Part shown: one piece after another, positions 26,202 to 35,615 of the stretch
Layout of the letters: every line of letters starts with the position of its first letter
Position numbering within the stretch: position 1 is the first letter of the stretch
Translations under genes and position numbers: made by a program
NCBI RefSeq assembly: GCF_001187725.1
Contig: NZ_LGIQ01000009.1
Span: 872,547-936,546 of the forward strand
Direction of reading: 5' to 3'
Source: Brevibacillus reuszeri
GTDB taxonomy: Bacteria > Bacillota > Bacilli > Brevibacillales > Brevibacillaceae
DNA: 64,000 nt
Notes under the pieces: generated by a model
Told to the model about the DNA's origin: nothing
Databases searched by the model: none
The model's input: only the letters and a program-made list of their open reading frames with translations

Positions 26202-27136
26202 CCAATTGTCACTCCATTTCCGCTTTTTCTAAAAAATAGGCTATCTCAAAAAATAATAACCATACAGACTTTTGAAAATAAAGGGTATTTGGTCCCGATA
26301 ATAGGTAAATTATGTGAAAACATGAGGATTGAGTACTAGTTGCAAACTCTCTTTCTACCCTTTACGATTAATCTTCTTCCATGAGTATTGATCCAGAAAA
26401 GAACTGATCAAGAGGTTGTTAGACTATTACATGAGATTAGGGTTTGAAGTTGCAGAAAATACTCACTTGATCAATACGCAGGATTCTAATACATCAAATT
26501 AATGAAACATGTTTCTACCATGCAGTATGTTTCGGTCCTTCACTTCACAATCTAAAGGCGGAAACTAACCTAATTTTATGCGCTGCACTTTTCATCGCTT
26601 CACTTTTTTAAAGTGGTGGAAAATAAAAAATACGTGCCTGAGCGACTCGGAACGTAAGCGTCAAAGTCGCAGCAGACAGTATTTACACGTTAAATAGAAG
26701 GCTAAGGATCAAAAATTATCCAATCGAGTCTTCCATCTCAATCTTGATTGCTGGTAGCATACACAGAGCTTCAAAATGAGCATTGATAAATATGGATTTC
26801 AGCAAATTTACTTTCTCTACTCGAAATAGCTTTGCTTAGTATTGTGGGCAAATGGAAAAGCCTCGGCAACACGCCGGGGCTTTCTCTTACTACCCATAAC
26901 TAACTTTCATGATATCCAAGAAAGGAAAGTTGTTAATTTGAGCTATTGAAGAATAACTTATTAATAGGGAAGGAAGGGCTTTGACTCGGTGTCGAACAAA
27001 AAATTTTGACAAAAAGAAAAATATTCCGTCTTATCACCCTGTTTACCTGCTCCCGCTCCCCTGTATAGTAAATATTCAATGTTATCTAGATACATGACCT
27101 CTAGTTACGTAACGTTAGATTAAACTATCATTTTTC
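26202..27136. other. non-coding stretch of about 0.9 kb
   Basis: AT-rich DNA without a convincing gene. A run around 26395-26500 on the plus strand reads RLLDYYMRLGFEVAEN, which resembles a fragment of an acetyltransferase-like protein, but it has no start and stops quickly. The promoter of the yeh-like operon must lie here just upstream of 26201; I cannot pick a single -35/-10 pair with confidence. Confidence 0.4.
26857..26883. terminator. hairpin, probable bidirectional terminator
   Basis: AAAGCCTCGGC pairs with GCCGGGGCTTT around AACAC, with T-rich flanks on both strands. No intact gene ends beside it, so it may be left over from a lost gene. Confidence 0.55.
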
Positions 27137-27859
27137 TTAAATTCTTACTTTGGTTGGATGGTAGTATGGCTTGCTGCCAAAACTCGTCATCAGCACTTCA
27201 TACGTATCCACTCTGCGGTCTCTGAGCATTGGCCATATTTTGGCGTACTTTTCTGTTTTGTTCCAAGTCAATCTCGGCTATTAGCACCTCATCCGTTTCT
27301 GCATTGGCCATCTCTTGAATATGTCCCCATGGATCGATGACAAGACTGGATCCCATATAGTGCATATCATCTTCTATACCAACCCGATTGCAAAATGCTA
27401 CCCAAACACCATTATGTATGGCATTGGCTTTTTGCATGGTGCAAAGAGCTTCAAAAATGGTTCCGCCTACGTGATCTGTTGGCGGCAAACCATCACATCA
27501 ATATACATTTCAACTGTAGGTACAAGAATCAAATCAGCACCGCGTAATGCTAAAGAACGCGTAACTTCTGGAAACCAGGCATCATAACAAATGGCAATGC
27601 CTATATTTCCCGCTGCGGTTTCATAGACTGGGTAGATTGTATTTCCAGGGCCGTAATAAAATTTTTCATTAAAACCTCTGTTTTCAAAGGTGTGAACCAT
27701 CCTTGTGGTTCCTAACAATGTGCCATCTGCATCAATGCAAACTGCGCTGTCATAGTATTCGCCAATAAAACCTTCTTCCATGCAATTTTCCAAATATGTC
27801 GTTGGTTCCAAACCCATAGCTTCGCTTGAGATGCGGGATCCCTGTCTCAACCAGCTCAA
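27137..27859 (-). pseudogene. nitrilase-family amidohydrolase, decayed
   Basis: Two overlapping reading frames on the minus strand together give most of a carbon-nitrogen hydrolase. One (27467-27859) has AGNIGIAICYDAWFPEVTRSLALRGADLILVPT with the nucleophile Cys; the next (27198-27488) carries GTIFEALCTMQKANAI and MGSSLVIDPWG. The frame shifts near 27480, and again near 27255, after which the other frame continues as IWPMLRDRRVDTYEVLMTSFG to a stop at 27137. The N-terminal third, including the catalytic Glu, is missing or in further broken frames beyond 27859. At least two frameshifts make it inactive. Confidence 0.85.
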
Positions 27860-27957
27860 ACATGGTCATTAGGTTAGTGGGTAAACTTTTTTCGCGTCGG
27901 GGCTGATTCCCAATAAAGTTCACGTTTCCCGGCTACTGCCATCTTATAGCGCCCAAG

Positions 27958-27989
27958 AAAAAAGGCCAACCAGAAATCACTGGTTAACC
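27958..27989 (-). terminator. Rho-independent terminator downstream of the serine hydrolase
   Basis: Minus strand: GGTTAACCAG, loop TGATTT, CTGGTTGGCC, then six T residues. It lies about 155 bp after the serine hydrolase stop. Confidence 0.7.
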
Positions 27990-28144
27990 TGATTATTGGA
28001 CAACAAGGGCAATCGTAAGAAAGAGAAGCAGAGGGCCAATAAGCAAACAGTCTTAGCTCATTTGGATTATGAGAAAGTTGGTCGAATCTTTCAAACTAGG
28101 GTCTGCACACTCCGAATATTTGTTCAAGATTACGTTCTTACTCT

Positions 28145-29311
28145 TTACTTAACGCCTCGAATACCCTTGTAGACAGATTCGCACAGCTCCGTTGTAAATC
28201 TGCCTGACATTCCTTCAAGCGCCGTATTGGTGAACGCTACAACACTAAGCTCCTCTCTCGGATCAACAAACCAGGAGTGACCATAGGTGCCGCCCAACCG
28301 CCACGTTCCCGGCGATTCCGGTGTATTGGCATCCGCTGGGTCTTTAAGCAGCGTAAAGCCAAGCCCAAAGCCTCTCCCCGGCCAGTAGGGCATCACAAGG
28401 TTACCAATTTGATTGGTTGTCATTTCCGTGACAAGATACTCTGGCAGAATCGGATTTCCTCCCTGCCGCAAAGCTTCCAACAGTTTAAGAAAGTCTCCCG
28501 CGCTACCAATCATACCGGCTCCCCCGGAAGGATAAGCTGTCTTATCGGTAAACCTGTTGGGTGAAAGGAGGAATCCTGCCGTCCCCTCCACGAAAGGAAC
28601 GGTATCAAAATCGTGCAAGCGCCGGGGCTCTCCAGCGCTATCTGCGTAAGCCGTGGTCAATCTGTCCGTGTCCACAGCCTTGAAGTCCGTGTCCATCATG
28701 GAAAGTGGATGAGTTACAAGCACCTGTACAGCTTCCCTAAGCGGCATTCCAGTAACCTTTTCGATGACCGCTCCGAGCACGTCTGTTGCTATGGAATACC
28801 TCCACATTTTTCCCGGCTCATATAGAAGCGGGACAGAAGCGAGTCTTTGCAGATTCTCTTCAAGTGTAATTCCCGCCAGATCCATGCCGTCCGATACCCC
28901 GGCAAGCTCATAAGTTCCCTTTTCTTCCTGGAAGAAACGGTAAGTTAAGCCGGCGGTATGCGTCATCAGATGGTGAACGGTCACGGAGGCATACTGTCCG
29001 TTTGGCAGTTTGGGACGAAAGGCGGGCAACCATTTTGCCACAAGATCGTTTAACTGCAATCTCCCTTGCGAAATTAATACCAAGGCTGCCGTTGACACGA
29101 CCGGCTTGGTTACCGAAGCATATCTAAACAAAGCATTTTCCTGCATCGGCCGTTTCTGCTCGCGGTCGGCCCAACCAGCAGGCCTGCTGTAAACGAGGTT
29201 TCCGCCTAATGCAATTTGGACAACGGTACCCACGATCCTTTTTTCCTCAAGCGCGTGGTCAATTACCTCATTTACGCTTTTATGCACCAATTCCAGATCG
29301 ATATTTCTCAT
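28145..29311 (-). CDS. serine hydrolase of the class C beta-lactamase/esterase family
   Basis: The protein (388 residues from 29311) has the SxxK nucleophile motif in FRYASVTKPVVST, the YxN-equivalent WRYSIATDVLGAVIEK, and a third-motif region near TYGHSWFVDP, which replaces the KTG box with the HxG-type found in esterases of this family. No signal peptide is evident, so it is probably cytoplasmic and an esterase or peptidase rather than a resistance enzyme. Two ATGs are possible; the one at 29311 has better spacing from GGAGAGG than the one at 29320. It is divergent from an Lrp-type regulator, which may control it. Confidence 0.85.
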   Translation of the reverse strand: MRNIDLELVHKSVNEVIDHALEEKRIVGTVVQIALGGNLVYSRPAGWADREQKRPMQENALFRYASVTKPVVSTAALVLISQGRLQLNDLVAKWLPAFRPKLPNGQYASVTVHHLMTHTAGLTYRFFQEEKGTYELAGVSDGMDLAGITLEENLQRLASVPLLYEPGKMWRYSIATDVLGAVIEKVTGMPLREAVQVLVTHPLSMMDTDFKAVDTDRLTTAYADSAGEPRRLHDFDTVPFVEGTAGFLLSPNRFTDKTAYPSGGAGMIGSAGDFLKLLEALRQGGNPILPEYLVTEMTTNQIGNLVMPYWPGRGFGLGFTLLKDPADANTPESPGTWRLGGTYGHSWFVDPREELSVVAFTNTALEGMSGRFTTELCESVYKGIRGVK

Positions 29312-29481
29312 ACTTCTCATCCTCTCCTGCTGTAATTTACTTGATTATTTATAGTAAGTGTGTTTATTATAAAAATAATTTCTGCCGCTTTACATAAAAC
29401 AAACAAGTTAGATAAAGAAATATTCGATGATTATAAAGGTATTTTAAAGAAATAACTTTTAAATTAAAGGAGGTGATTTTC

Positions 29482-29925
29482 TTGGACGAAATCGATAAAA
29501 ACATCCTGTTCCATTTGCAGAACCAAGCGAGATTATCAATGACAGATTTAGGAAAGCTGGTCGGACTGTCTCAGCCAGCCGTAACTGAACGAGTAAAACG
29601 CATGGAAGAAAAGGGTGTTATCGAGGAATACCGAACCGTCATTTCTTCGCAAAAAGTGGGGAAGCAATGCATAGCCTATATGCTTGTTCGGACCCGGAAT
29701 TGCTATCCTTTCCTTGATTTTTGTCGTTCATCACCGGAGGTCACGGAATGTTATCGGATAAGCGGAGAGCATAATTATTTATTGAAGATCCTCACAGAAA
29801 CAACCAAGGAGCTTGAGGATTTTGAAAACCGGTGCGATCAATACGGAACCTATACGACTCTGATCGTAATGTCTTCACCGATCGCTTTTAAAAATCTCAT
29901 TGGAGAAACGAATTTGCTCGCATAA
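29482..29925 (+). CDS. Lrp/AsnC family transcriptional regulator
   Basis: About 147 residues from a TTG at 29482, six bases after AGGAGGTG. The N-terminal winged helix-turn-helix is clear (DEIDKNILFHLQNQARLSMTDLGKLVGLSQPAVTERVKRMEEKGVI), followed by a RAM/AsnC-type ligand-binding domain (CYRISGEHNYLLKI). Proteins of this family bind amino acids and form octameric discs on DNA. It faces away from the serine hydrolase gene across a 170-bp AT-rich intergenic region. That arrangement suggests it regulates the hydrolase and itself. Confidence 0.9.
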   Translation: MDEIDKNILFHLQNQARLSMTDLGKLVGLSQPAVTERVKRMEEKGVIEEYRTVISSQKVGKQCIAYMLVRTRNCYPFLDFCRSSPEVTECYRISGEHNYLLKILTETTKELEDFENRCDQYGTYTTLIVMSSPIAFKNLIGETNLLA

Positions 29926-29943
29926 GATGTAATTCTATAATCC

Positions 29944-29981
29944 AAAGAAAGGAATCCGCCTTGCAACGGATTCCTTTCTTT
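29944..29981 (+). terminator. Rho-independent terminator after the Lrp regulator
   Basis: AAAGAAAGGAATCCG and CGGATTCCTTTCTTT form a 15-bp perfect stem with an 8-base loop, starting 18 bp after the stop codon. Confidence 0.8.
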
Positions 29982-30097
29982 GCTTATGTTGTACAGAAAT
30001 AATAAAGTTTTAGACTGACGATGTTGATCTAATCAGTTTTTTACATTACTAAATCAGCTACAATCGTAAAATTAGTTTTAGACCAACCTTGTTAAAA

Positions 30098-30150
30098 GAG
30101 CCAGAGGCAGTCCAGGACACGATAATAAAGTCCTAGAATGCCTCTGGTTC
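30098..30150. repeat. 53-bp nested inverted repeat
   Basis: GAGCCAGAGGCA and TGCCTCTGGTTC pair (one wobble) as an outer 12-bp stem, and AGGAC/GTCCT pair inside it. No T-tract follows, and no gene end is near, so this may be a remnant mobile-element end or a structured RNA fragment rather than a terminator. The next 430 bp (to 30580) hold no recognisable gene. Confidence 0.5.
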
Positions 30151-30580
30151 ATTGACCTATCGATCCCATTGCCATTCATGCAGCGCTGCTGCACCAAAGA
30201 TGCCCATTTGTATCTCTCCTATCTGACTTAATAAAAAACTGAACGCTAAAAAACTTGCCCTTATTTATGGTACGGTTCCGTATCACAAAAATGGCGAAAT
30301 GATGATGGAACATTTCCCCAAGGATTAATCTTCCACTCGAATACTCCACACTTACCTTGGGGTTCACCATCCCATAACTCAAAGGGTCTATGCCCTTACA
30401 TTCCTTCGTTACACCTGACCAAGGCGTGTAAATCGATAACGTTTAGCTGACGGGTCTGAGCTCTTATCGGGCAGTAACTCGGTCTCCCCATCTTCTTCAC
30501 CTCTTACTTGATTCCTTCGAACCTCCGAAAACCATCGGAACGTTTTGATTAAAATCAACAGCATTTTTTGGAAGGATGGC

Positions 30581-30611
30581 TTGATCCTTACGTAACGTAA
30601 GGCTGTATAGT
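30581..30611 (+). promoter_or_regulatory. MerR-type promoter with a 19-bp spacer and central palindrome
   Basis: -35 TTGATC and -10 TATAGT are separated by 19 bp, the unusual spacing of MerR-family-controlled promoters. The spacer region carries the near-perfect palindrome CCTTACGTAACGTAAGG (30586-30602), as in TipA/Mta-like operators. The regulator gene directly downstream is broken. Confidence 0.75.
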
Positions 30612-30654
30612 GAGTGTACAGGTAAAAAGCTAGCAACCAAAAAAGGGGATGATC

Positions 30655-30879
30655 ATGCTACGAGAATGAAATGTTGGTGAACTTGCTAAAACGGCAGGAC
30701 TGAAGGTTCGAAATTTTCGATTTTATGAACCAATCGTTGAATCGCACGATCTGGCTGCCACATTGGATCAATTCTGCTCTAAGGGAATCGCAGACAATGG
30801 GTTCTAGTCCAGACAAGGTATTCAGTTCTTCACGTTTCAGGACCCGAATGGAAACGGATTAATGGTCGTTCAGAAGTAA
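30655..30879 (+). pseudogene. chimeric remnant: MerR regulator N-terminus joined to a VOC (glyoxalase) C-terminus
   Basis: One frame reads MLRE-stop-NVGELAKTAGLKVRNFRFYE, a MerR helix-turn-helix with a stop at codon 5. It then passes in frame into LAATLDQFCSKGI and, after another stop, QGIQFFTFQDPNGNGLMVVQK-stop, the C-terminal signature of VOC/glyoxalase proteins. The rest of both genes (most of MerR and most of the VOC protein) is gone, apparently through one internal deletion. It lies between the MerR-type promoter and the alpha/beta hydrolase gene. Confidence 0.75.
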
Positions 30880-30905
30880 TTTCCAAATCATAGGAGGCAA
30901 ATACA

Positions 30906-31700
30906 ATGAAAAAAGTAATTTCGAAAGACGGAACCGCCATTGCGTTTGATAAATCCGGGAATGGACCGTCGATCATTCTGGTATGCGCTGCATTTCAAAC
31001 TCGTTCGGATCCGATGATGTCACAGCTTGTATCACTTCTGTCACCCCACTTTACTGTGTTCAACTACGATCGTCGGGGTCGAGGGGATAGCGGCGATACA
31101 GCGTCGTACGCGGTTGAGCGCGAAGTCGAAGATATCGAAGCTCTCATCAACGAAGCTGGCGGATCGGCATTCGTATTCGGCATGTCTTCTGGTGGAGTCC
31201 TTTCCCTCGAAATGGCTCGCAAGCTTGCTATCGCGAAACTGGCATTGTACGAGCCGCCGTTCATCGTTGACAATACGCGTCCCCCGCTGCCGAATGATTA
31301 CTTAAAGCAGCTCAAAGAGCTAACAACGTCAGGCCGAAGAGGCGATGCAGTCGAGTATTTCTTGACGAAGGCAGCTGGCGTTCCTGCCGATTTCGTTGCT
31401 CCGATGCGAAGCGCGCCATTCTGGCCGGCGATGGAAGATGTAGCGCACACATTGGTCTATGATGGCACTATCATGGGTGACACCATGTCGGGCAACCCAT
31501 TGCCAGCCGGGCGGTGGTCTTCCGTCTCGATCCCTGTGCTCGTGGTGGGTGGAGGGGCAAGTCCTGAGTACCAGCAAAATGCAGTGAAAGCGCTCGTGGA
31601 CAGACTCCCCAATGCAAAGGCCCACATCCTGGAAGGACAGGATCACAACGTAGCTCCGGATTTTCTCGCTCCCGTTTTGACTGATTTTTTCTCCAAGTAA
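30906..31700 (+). CDS. alpha/beta hydrolase
   Basis: A 264-residue alpha/beta hydrolase: oxyanion region after ILVCAAFQT, the DRRGRGDSGDT motif, nucleophile elbow FGMSSGGVLSLE with catalytic Ser, acid region PVLVVGGGASPE and catalytic His in GQDHNVAP. No signal peptide is seen. A GGAGGCAAATACA ribosome-binding site precedes the ATG. It is the first intact gene after the MerR-type promoter and is followed 19 bp later by the DHFR-like gene, so the three downstream genes probably share that promoter. The substrate is unknown. Confidence 0.88.
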   Translation: MKKVISKDGTAIAFDKSGNGPSIILVCAAFQTRSDPMMSQLVSLLSPHFTVFNYDRRGRGDSGDTASYAVEREVEDIEALINEAGGSAFVFGMSSGGVLSLEMARKLAIAKLALYEPPFIVDNTRPPLPNDYLKQLKELTTSGRRGDAVEYFLTKAAGVPADFVAPMRSAPFWPAMEDVAHTLVYDGTIMGDTMSGNPLPAGRWSSVSIPVLVVGGGASPEYQQNAVKALVDRLPNAKAHILEGQDHNVAPDFLAPVLTDFFSK

Positions 31701-31719
31701 ATGAAAGGAGATTATAGCA

Positions 31720-32304
31720 ATGAGAAAAATCATTTTACTCATGCACGTATCGCTTGATGGCTTCGTAACAGGACCCAACGGTGAAATGGATTGGGTTATC
31801 CATACAGAGGAAGAACAGAATTATGTCACCGACTTGCTAAACACCGTAGACACTGTTCTATTTGGACGTGTGACTTATCAAATGATGGAAAGTTTCTGGC
31901 CTACTGTACACGCGCATCCCGTCTGGTCAAAATCGAAGTACCATGCCGAACATGCTGGTTGGATCGAGAAAACAGAGAAAATTGTATTCTCCAAAACTCT
32001 GGAAAAAGTGGACTGGAACAATTCCCGACTGGTGAAAGAACATATTCCCGAAGAAATAGCAAAAATGAAACAACAGTCCGGCAAAAACATTGTGATGATC
32101 GCCAGTACTAGCATTGCGCAAACGTTTATGCAACTCGGCTTGATTGATGAATATCGGATTAATGTCAATCCTGTTGTTGTTGGGGGAGGAAAACCTCTCT
32201 TTAAAAATATCAAGGACAGAATCGATCTTAAGCTTGTGGAAACCAAAACGTTTAGTTCTGGAGTCGTAGAGCTTGTCTACGGAGTGAAACGGGGTGAAGT
32301 GTAG
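31720..32304 (+). CDS. dihydrofolate reductase-like / RibD C-terminal domain protein
   Basis: The 194-residue protein belongs to the RibD_C/DHFR-like family (YyaP/YwjB type): MRKIILLMHVSLDGFVTGPNGEMDW at the start, LFGRVTYQMM, and near the end VNPVVVGGGKPLFKN with the NADPH-binding glycine run. Members are NAD(P)H-dependent reductases of mostly unknown substrate. The ATG follows AAAGGAG. It abuts the DoxX gene (stop and next ATG adjoin), and all three genes read as one operon. Confidence 0.9.
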   Translation: MRKIILLMHVSLDGFVTGPNGEMDWVIHTEEEQNYVTDLLNTVDTVLFGRVTYQMMESFWPTVHAHPVWSKSKYHAEHAGWIEKTEKIVFSKTLEKVDWNNSRLVKEHIPEEIAKMKQQSGKNIVMIASTSIAQTFMQLGLIDEYRINVNPVVVGGGKPLFKNIKDRIDLKLVETKTFSSGVVELVYGVKRGEV

Positions 32305-32694
32305 ATGGACAAATTGCGGAAATATGCTGGCTGGATAGGGCTTGCTGTGATAGCGCTGATCTTTATTCAGGCGGCGGTCCTTAAACTAATGGGTGTACAA
32401 ACGATGGTAGAAGTCTTCAACAAGCTCGGTTATCCTGCATGGTTTCGTATCGTAATTGGGGTCTTGGAAATTTCCGGATCGATTGCGTTACTTATTCGGT
32501 CTTCTACGCGTTACGGCGCGATATTATTGGCGTTGATTATGATCGGTGCAATGATATCATCGCTTGTGAAAGGGCCAGCTGGCGATGCGATAGTTCCAGT
32601 TATTATGCTTTTTCTACTTGTATGGATCGCAGTAGTCAGGGGACCTGTCAATCGCCACGTAGCAGAACAACCGCCAGCGAGCAAGACTAGATAA
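32305..32694 (+). CDS. DoxX-like membrane protein
   Basis: A 129-residue protein with four hydrophobic segments, approximately at 10-28, 48-62, 70-90 and 95-112, starting MDKLRKYAGWIGLAVIALIF. The KLMGVQTMVEVFNKLGYPAWF stretch is typical of the DoxX/DUF417-like family. These integral membrane proteins have loosely defined roles in oxidative stress and quinone metabolism. It is the last gene of the small operon; the next 200 bp are non-coding up to a terminator. Confidence 0.82.
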   Translation: MDKLRKYAGWIGLAVIALIFIQAAVLKLMGVQTMVEVFNKLGYPAWFRIVIGVLEISGSIALLIRSSTRYGAILLALIMIGAMISSLVKGPAGDAIVPVIMLFLLVWIAVVRGPVNRHVAEQPPASKTR

Positions 32695-32902
32695 AAGTCT
32701 GCAAACTAAAGTAGCTGTCATGGCGGCTCTTTTTTCTACGAAAAAACTACAACAACATAATTGACTAATAGAATATCTTCTCCCATTTCTGCTCCAATGC
32801 AGTCAGATAAGCATCGGGGGCTCGATTAAAGCGTCTACGCTCTAGACTTTCGTACAAACGAGAATCTCACTCCGCTTTACGGGTAGAGCGTTCTACCAGA
32901 AG

Positions 32903-32938
32903 ACCGGACTCCTTTATGGAATGAGGAGTCCGGTTTTT
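32903..32938 (+). terminator. Rho-independent terminator after doxX
   Basis: ACCGGACTCCT and AGGAGTCCGGT form an 11-bp stem with a 10-base loop, followed by TTTT. Confidence 0.8.
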
Positions 32939-33057
32939 CGATGTTACAATTATCGCTTTTGCGTACGATTATTCCGTTTTGTGAGGTGACCCCTATTATA
33001 TGAACTCCAAACATGAGCGAGAATGTTTTAGACTGGTCTTCTTTATTCCATTAATGT

Positions 33058-33915
33058 TTACAGCAGTGTCCGCAGACTCCATAGCTCCGGGAAAAAACGA
33101 TGATCCAAAGCTCTCCGCAAATACATTACACCAGAGGAGCCACCCGTTCCCTGCTTTTGTCCGATGATCCGTTCCACAGTTGTCATGTGGTTAAAACGCC
33201 ATTGCTGCTGCTGACTCGCGATATCTACCAGCTTTTCAGCCAGCTCATATAAATCCCAGTACTGATTGACGTTCCGATATACAGTCAACCACGCCTGCTC
33301 GACACTTTCATTCGGCTGATAAGGCTCGGACCAGTCCCGATTCAGGCATTTGGGATCAATCGATAATCCACGCTCTGCCATCGCCATGATCGAAGCATCG
33401 TATATGCTTGGCGCTTGTAGTGCGCTGGTCATTTGGCCATACAGTTCTGGCTCATGCTGGTACACTGCGAGAACATGACTGTTTTTGTAGCCAAGCGTAA
33501 ACTCAATCAGCCTGTTTTGATACGATTGGAACCCGGAGGAATGACCTAGTTTCTCTCTAAACTGCATGTAATCAGCAGGAGTCAGGGTCGAGAGAACATC
33601 CCATGATTTGATCAGCTGTTGCTGAATTCGTGAAACACGTGAGAACATTTTGAAAGCTGGCTCCAATTCCTGATTACGAATGCTCTCCATAGCCGCTGTG
33701 AGCTCATGTCGAATCTGCTTCATCCAAAGCTCACTGACCTGGTGAATAATAATAAACAGCATTTCATCATGATGCGTTGATTGCATGACCTGACTGGACA
33801 AGATCTTATCCAGCTGCAAGTAATCTCCGTAGGTCATTTCCTTTTGAAAGTCTGTATGAATGTCTTTTTCCAATGCGTTCTTGGACTCTCCTTTGTTTTC
33901 TTGTGAGTGCATCAT
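33058..33915 (-). CDS. kynA: tryptophan 2,3-dioxygenase
   Basis: A 285-residue TDO. It has [33 protein letters not shown] with the heme-site His, [13 protein letters not shown] with the Tyr/Arg substrate contacts, [27 protein letters not shown] with the axial His, and a C-terminal [10 protein letters not shown]. It is a heme enzyme that opens the tryptophan indole ring to N-formylkynurenine. The ATG at 33915 follows GGGGAGGTC; the longer frame has no site. The usual partners kynB and kynU are not beside it, so the pathway must be completed elsewhere or the gene serves another use. Confidence 0.95.
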   Translation of the reverse strand: MMHSQENKGESKNALEKDIHTDFQKEMTYGDYLQLDKILSSQVMQSTHHDEMLFIIIHQVSELWMKQIRHELTAAMESIRNQELEPAFKMFSRVSRIQQQLIKSWDVLSTLTPADYMQFREKLGHSSGFQSYQNRLIEFTLGYKNSHVLAVYQHEPELYGQMTSALQAPSIYDASIMAMAERGLSIDPKCLNRDWSEPYQPNESVEQAWLTVYRNVNQYWDLYELAEKLVDIASQQQQWRFNHMTTVERIIGQKQGTGGSSGVMYLRRALDHRFFPELWSLRTLL

Positions 33916-34156
33916 CTCGTGTTGACCTCCCCTTACTAGGCATGTGAATGGTAGCCAAAACAAATGAACGGTCGCTCAGATCCCGTTTTTACGATCACTA
34001 TTTTGTTACCACTTTTACTATTCCTGATAATTGTAAAAGTTCCTGTTTGTCCAAAAGATTTTATTATTCACAGCCGTTTGGACAGAGATTCCGTCCAACG
34101 ACGAGCTCTCATGCTGGTAGTTTTCGACCTCAACTTACTTTTCTCAACAATACAAC

Positions 34157-34185
34157 AAACCCAGTACCATCAAGGCACTGGGTTT
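34157..34185 (-). terminator. probable terminator after the gene at 34250-34819
   Basis: AAACCCAGT and ACTGGGTTT form a 9-bp stem; the minus-strand tail is GTTGTATTG, only weakly T-rich. Confidence 0.5.
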
Positions 34186-34249
34186 CATTTTACAGATACT
34201 GTATTCGTTTTGCAGCACTCTCGATTGGATGTGAAGCAGTTATTTGTTT

Positions 34250-34819
34250 TTAAAAGGTACTCAGACGTAATTCATAAAAATACTGCACAATTGGATGCTT
34301 TACCTTCATTTTCTCTGCCATGTTTAACATTCGCTTTTTTCCAACTCGTCTATCCACCAAAGCTAAAATATTTAATAATATATCCTTGCTCTCCATGCTT
34401 TCCTCAATAGAAGTGGATAAAAATTTAGTAGCTACAGCGCTAAAATTTGATTTACTTAATGATGACTGTGCTAACAAAAGCTCCTTTGCATATTCTGATA
34501 TTTTTCTACTTCTTGCAATTACTTTTAGACGATCCTCGGGAACTACTCCCTTGGTTTCTTTTCTGATAGCTTCCATTTCTTCATTGCTGACAGGAATTTG
34601 GATATCTGGATCATTCTTAATTTCCAGCTCCGTTTGATACCATTTGATTAAGGTAGTTTTATCACTCATATTGAGTACATTCTTTTTATCTACCGCAATA
34701 TAACAAAGTCCTGCTTTATCTGGTAAATAACGATAGCCGGTTGCACGGTATTCAACCCTTCCATTTAACGCAGGAGAGAGAAAACTCTCCAGCTGTTGCT
34801 TCAATTTGCTCCAGGACAT
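34250..34819 (-). CDS. conserved protein of unknown function (SF0329-like)
   Basis: This 189-residue protein begins MSWSKLKQQLESFLSPALNGRVEYRATGYRY, which I associate with the uncharacterised SF0329 family found sporadically in bacteria. The second half is helical with many Lys/Glu residues; no catalytic motif, membrane segment or signal peptide is visible. GGAGGCTGGA-like sequence precedes the ATG. It stands alone between kynA and the YeiL-like regulator gene. Confidence 0.72.
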   Translation of the reverse strand: MSWSKLKQQLESFLSPALNGRVEYRATGYRYLPDKAGLCYIAVDKKNVLNMSDKTTLIKWYQTELEIKNDPDIQIPVSNEEMEAIRKETKGVVPEDRLKVIARSRKISEYAKELLLAQSSLSKSNFSAVATKFLSTSIEESMESKDILLNILALVDRRVGKKRMLNMAEKMKVKHPIVQYFYELRLSTF

Positions 34820-34976
34820 TCCAGCCTCCTATGTTCTATATGATCAATACCTATTGAGGCAGTCATTCTATTACCCATCATACAATAACACAAGCTAAGC
34901 CAAACGTCTTTCACCGATTTCGGCAGCGCCACGATAGAGTGAAGAAAGCACCCTCTGTGCTTTTTTCATAGCAGTA

Positions 34977-35615
34977 TTAACTTAGCAAAAAATGATCAAG
35001 TTGTTTTTCAATCGCTTCAATGGAGGTGATAGAGAATTTTTTGTTTTGATAATTGATAAAACCCTCATTTATGCACTGAGCAATAGAACGGTTCAAACTT
35101 CGAATCGGGGCACAGACCTCGCTTGATAACATTTGCTTGGTCAGGGTATCTAAATCGCCGATTTTATAATGATTATGGATGCTTAACAGAAGGCGATCTT
35201 TCGCTGTCAGCAGGGATAATTGCGCCGCTGTGTCCGAGCTTAAAATTAATTTCGAGGCAAGTTGTTTCATCAAGTAAAAATTGAATTGAAAATCGGTCTT
35301 CATCCATTCATAGACCATTGCTTTATGGATCGCAATCGTTTCGCAATTTTGTTTCGCGATTACACTGAGCGTTTTTATTTTTTCATTAAAAATCTCTATC
35401 TCCCCAAAGCAGCTGTATGCCTCATAGATATAGAGGGAAAGCATCGCTCCGTCGTAAGTTTGCCGATACACTTCTGCGATACCAGCAGTCAGAATATAGA
35501 GATAATCATTTTGCTCATGCGGATGAATGATAAGGCTGCCTTTTTTATGCCTTTTGTAAATAAATTCTTTCTTAATCCATTTGGGCGCGACATTTACGAT
35601 ATCATTCAAATTCAT
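34977..35615 (-). CDS. yeiL: Crp/Fnr-family regulator, YeiL-like
   Basis: The 212-residue protein has an N-terminal cyclic-nucleotide-binding fold (KKGSLIIHPHEQNDYLYILTAGIAEVYRQ ... CFGEIEIF) and a C-terminal winged helix with APIRSLNRSIAQCINEGFI. It lacks a cAMP-contact arginine motif I can recognise, so a different signal is likely. E. coli YeiL, a Crp-like regulator of stationary phase and nitrogen starvation, is encoded next to the nucleoside hydrolase gene rihB; here too the gene is divergent from a nucleoside hydrolase. The 97-bp region between the two starts probably holds its operator. Confidence 0.85.
   Translation of the reverse strand: MNLNDIVNVAPKWIKKEFIYKRHKKGSLIIHPHEQNDYLYILTAGIAEVYRQTYDGAMLSLYIYEAYSCFGEIEIFNEKIKTLSVIAKQNCETIAIHKAMVYEWMKTDFQFNFYLMKQLASKLILSSDTAAQLSLLTAKDRLLLSIHNHYKIGDLDTLTKQMLSSEVCAPIRSLNRSIAQCINEGFINYQNKKFSITSIEAIEKQLDHFLLS

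Noticed and set aside
30176..30636. Two minus-strand frames of about 70 residues
   Set aside because: No ribosome-binding sites, no recognisable motif, and composition unlike proteins in the window; treated as non-coding.
32761..32900. tRNA-like stretch around 32840-32900
   Set aside because: I could not fold an acceptor stem, anticodon arm and TPsiC arm together; no tRNA or rRNA gene is supported anywhere in the window.
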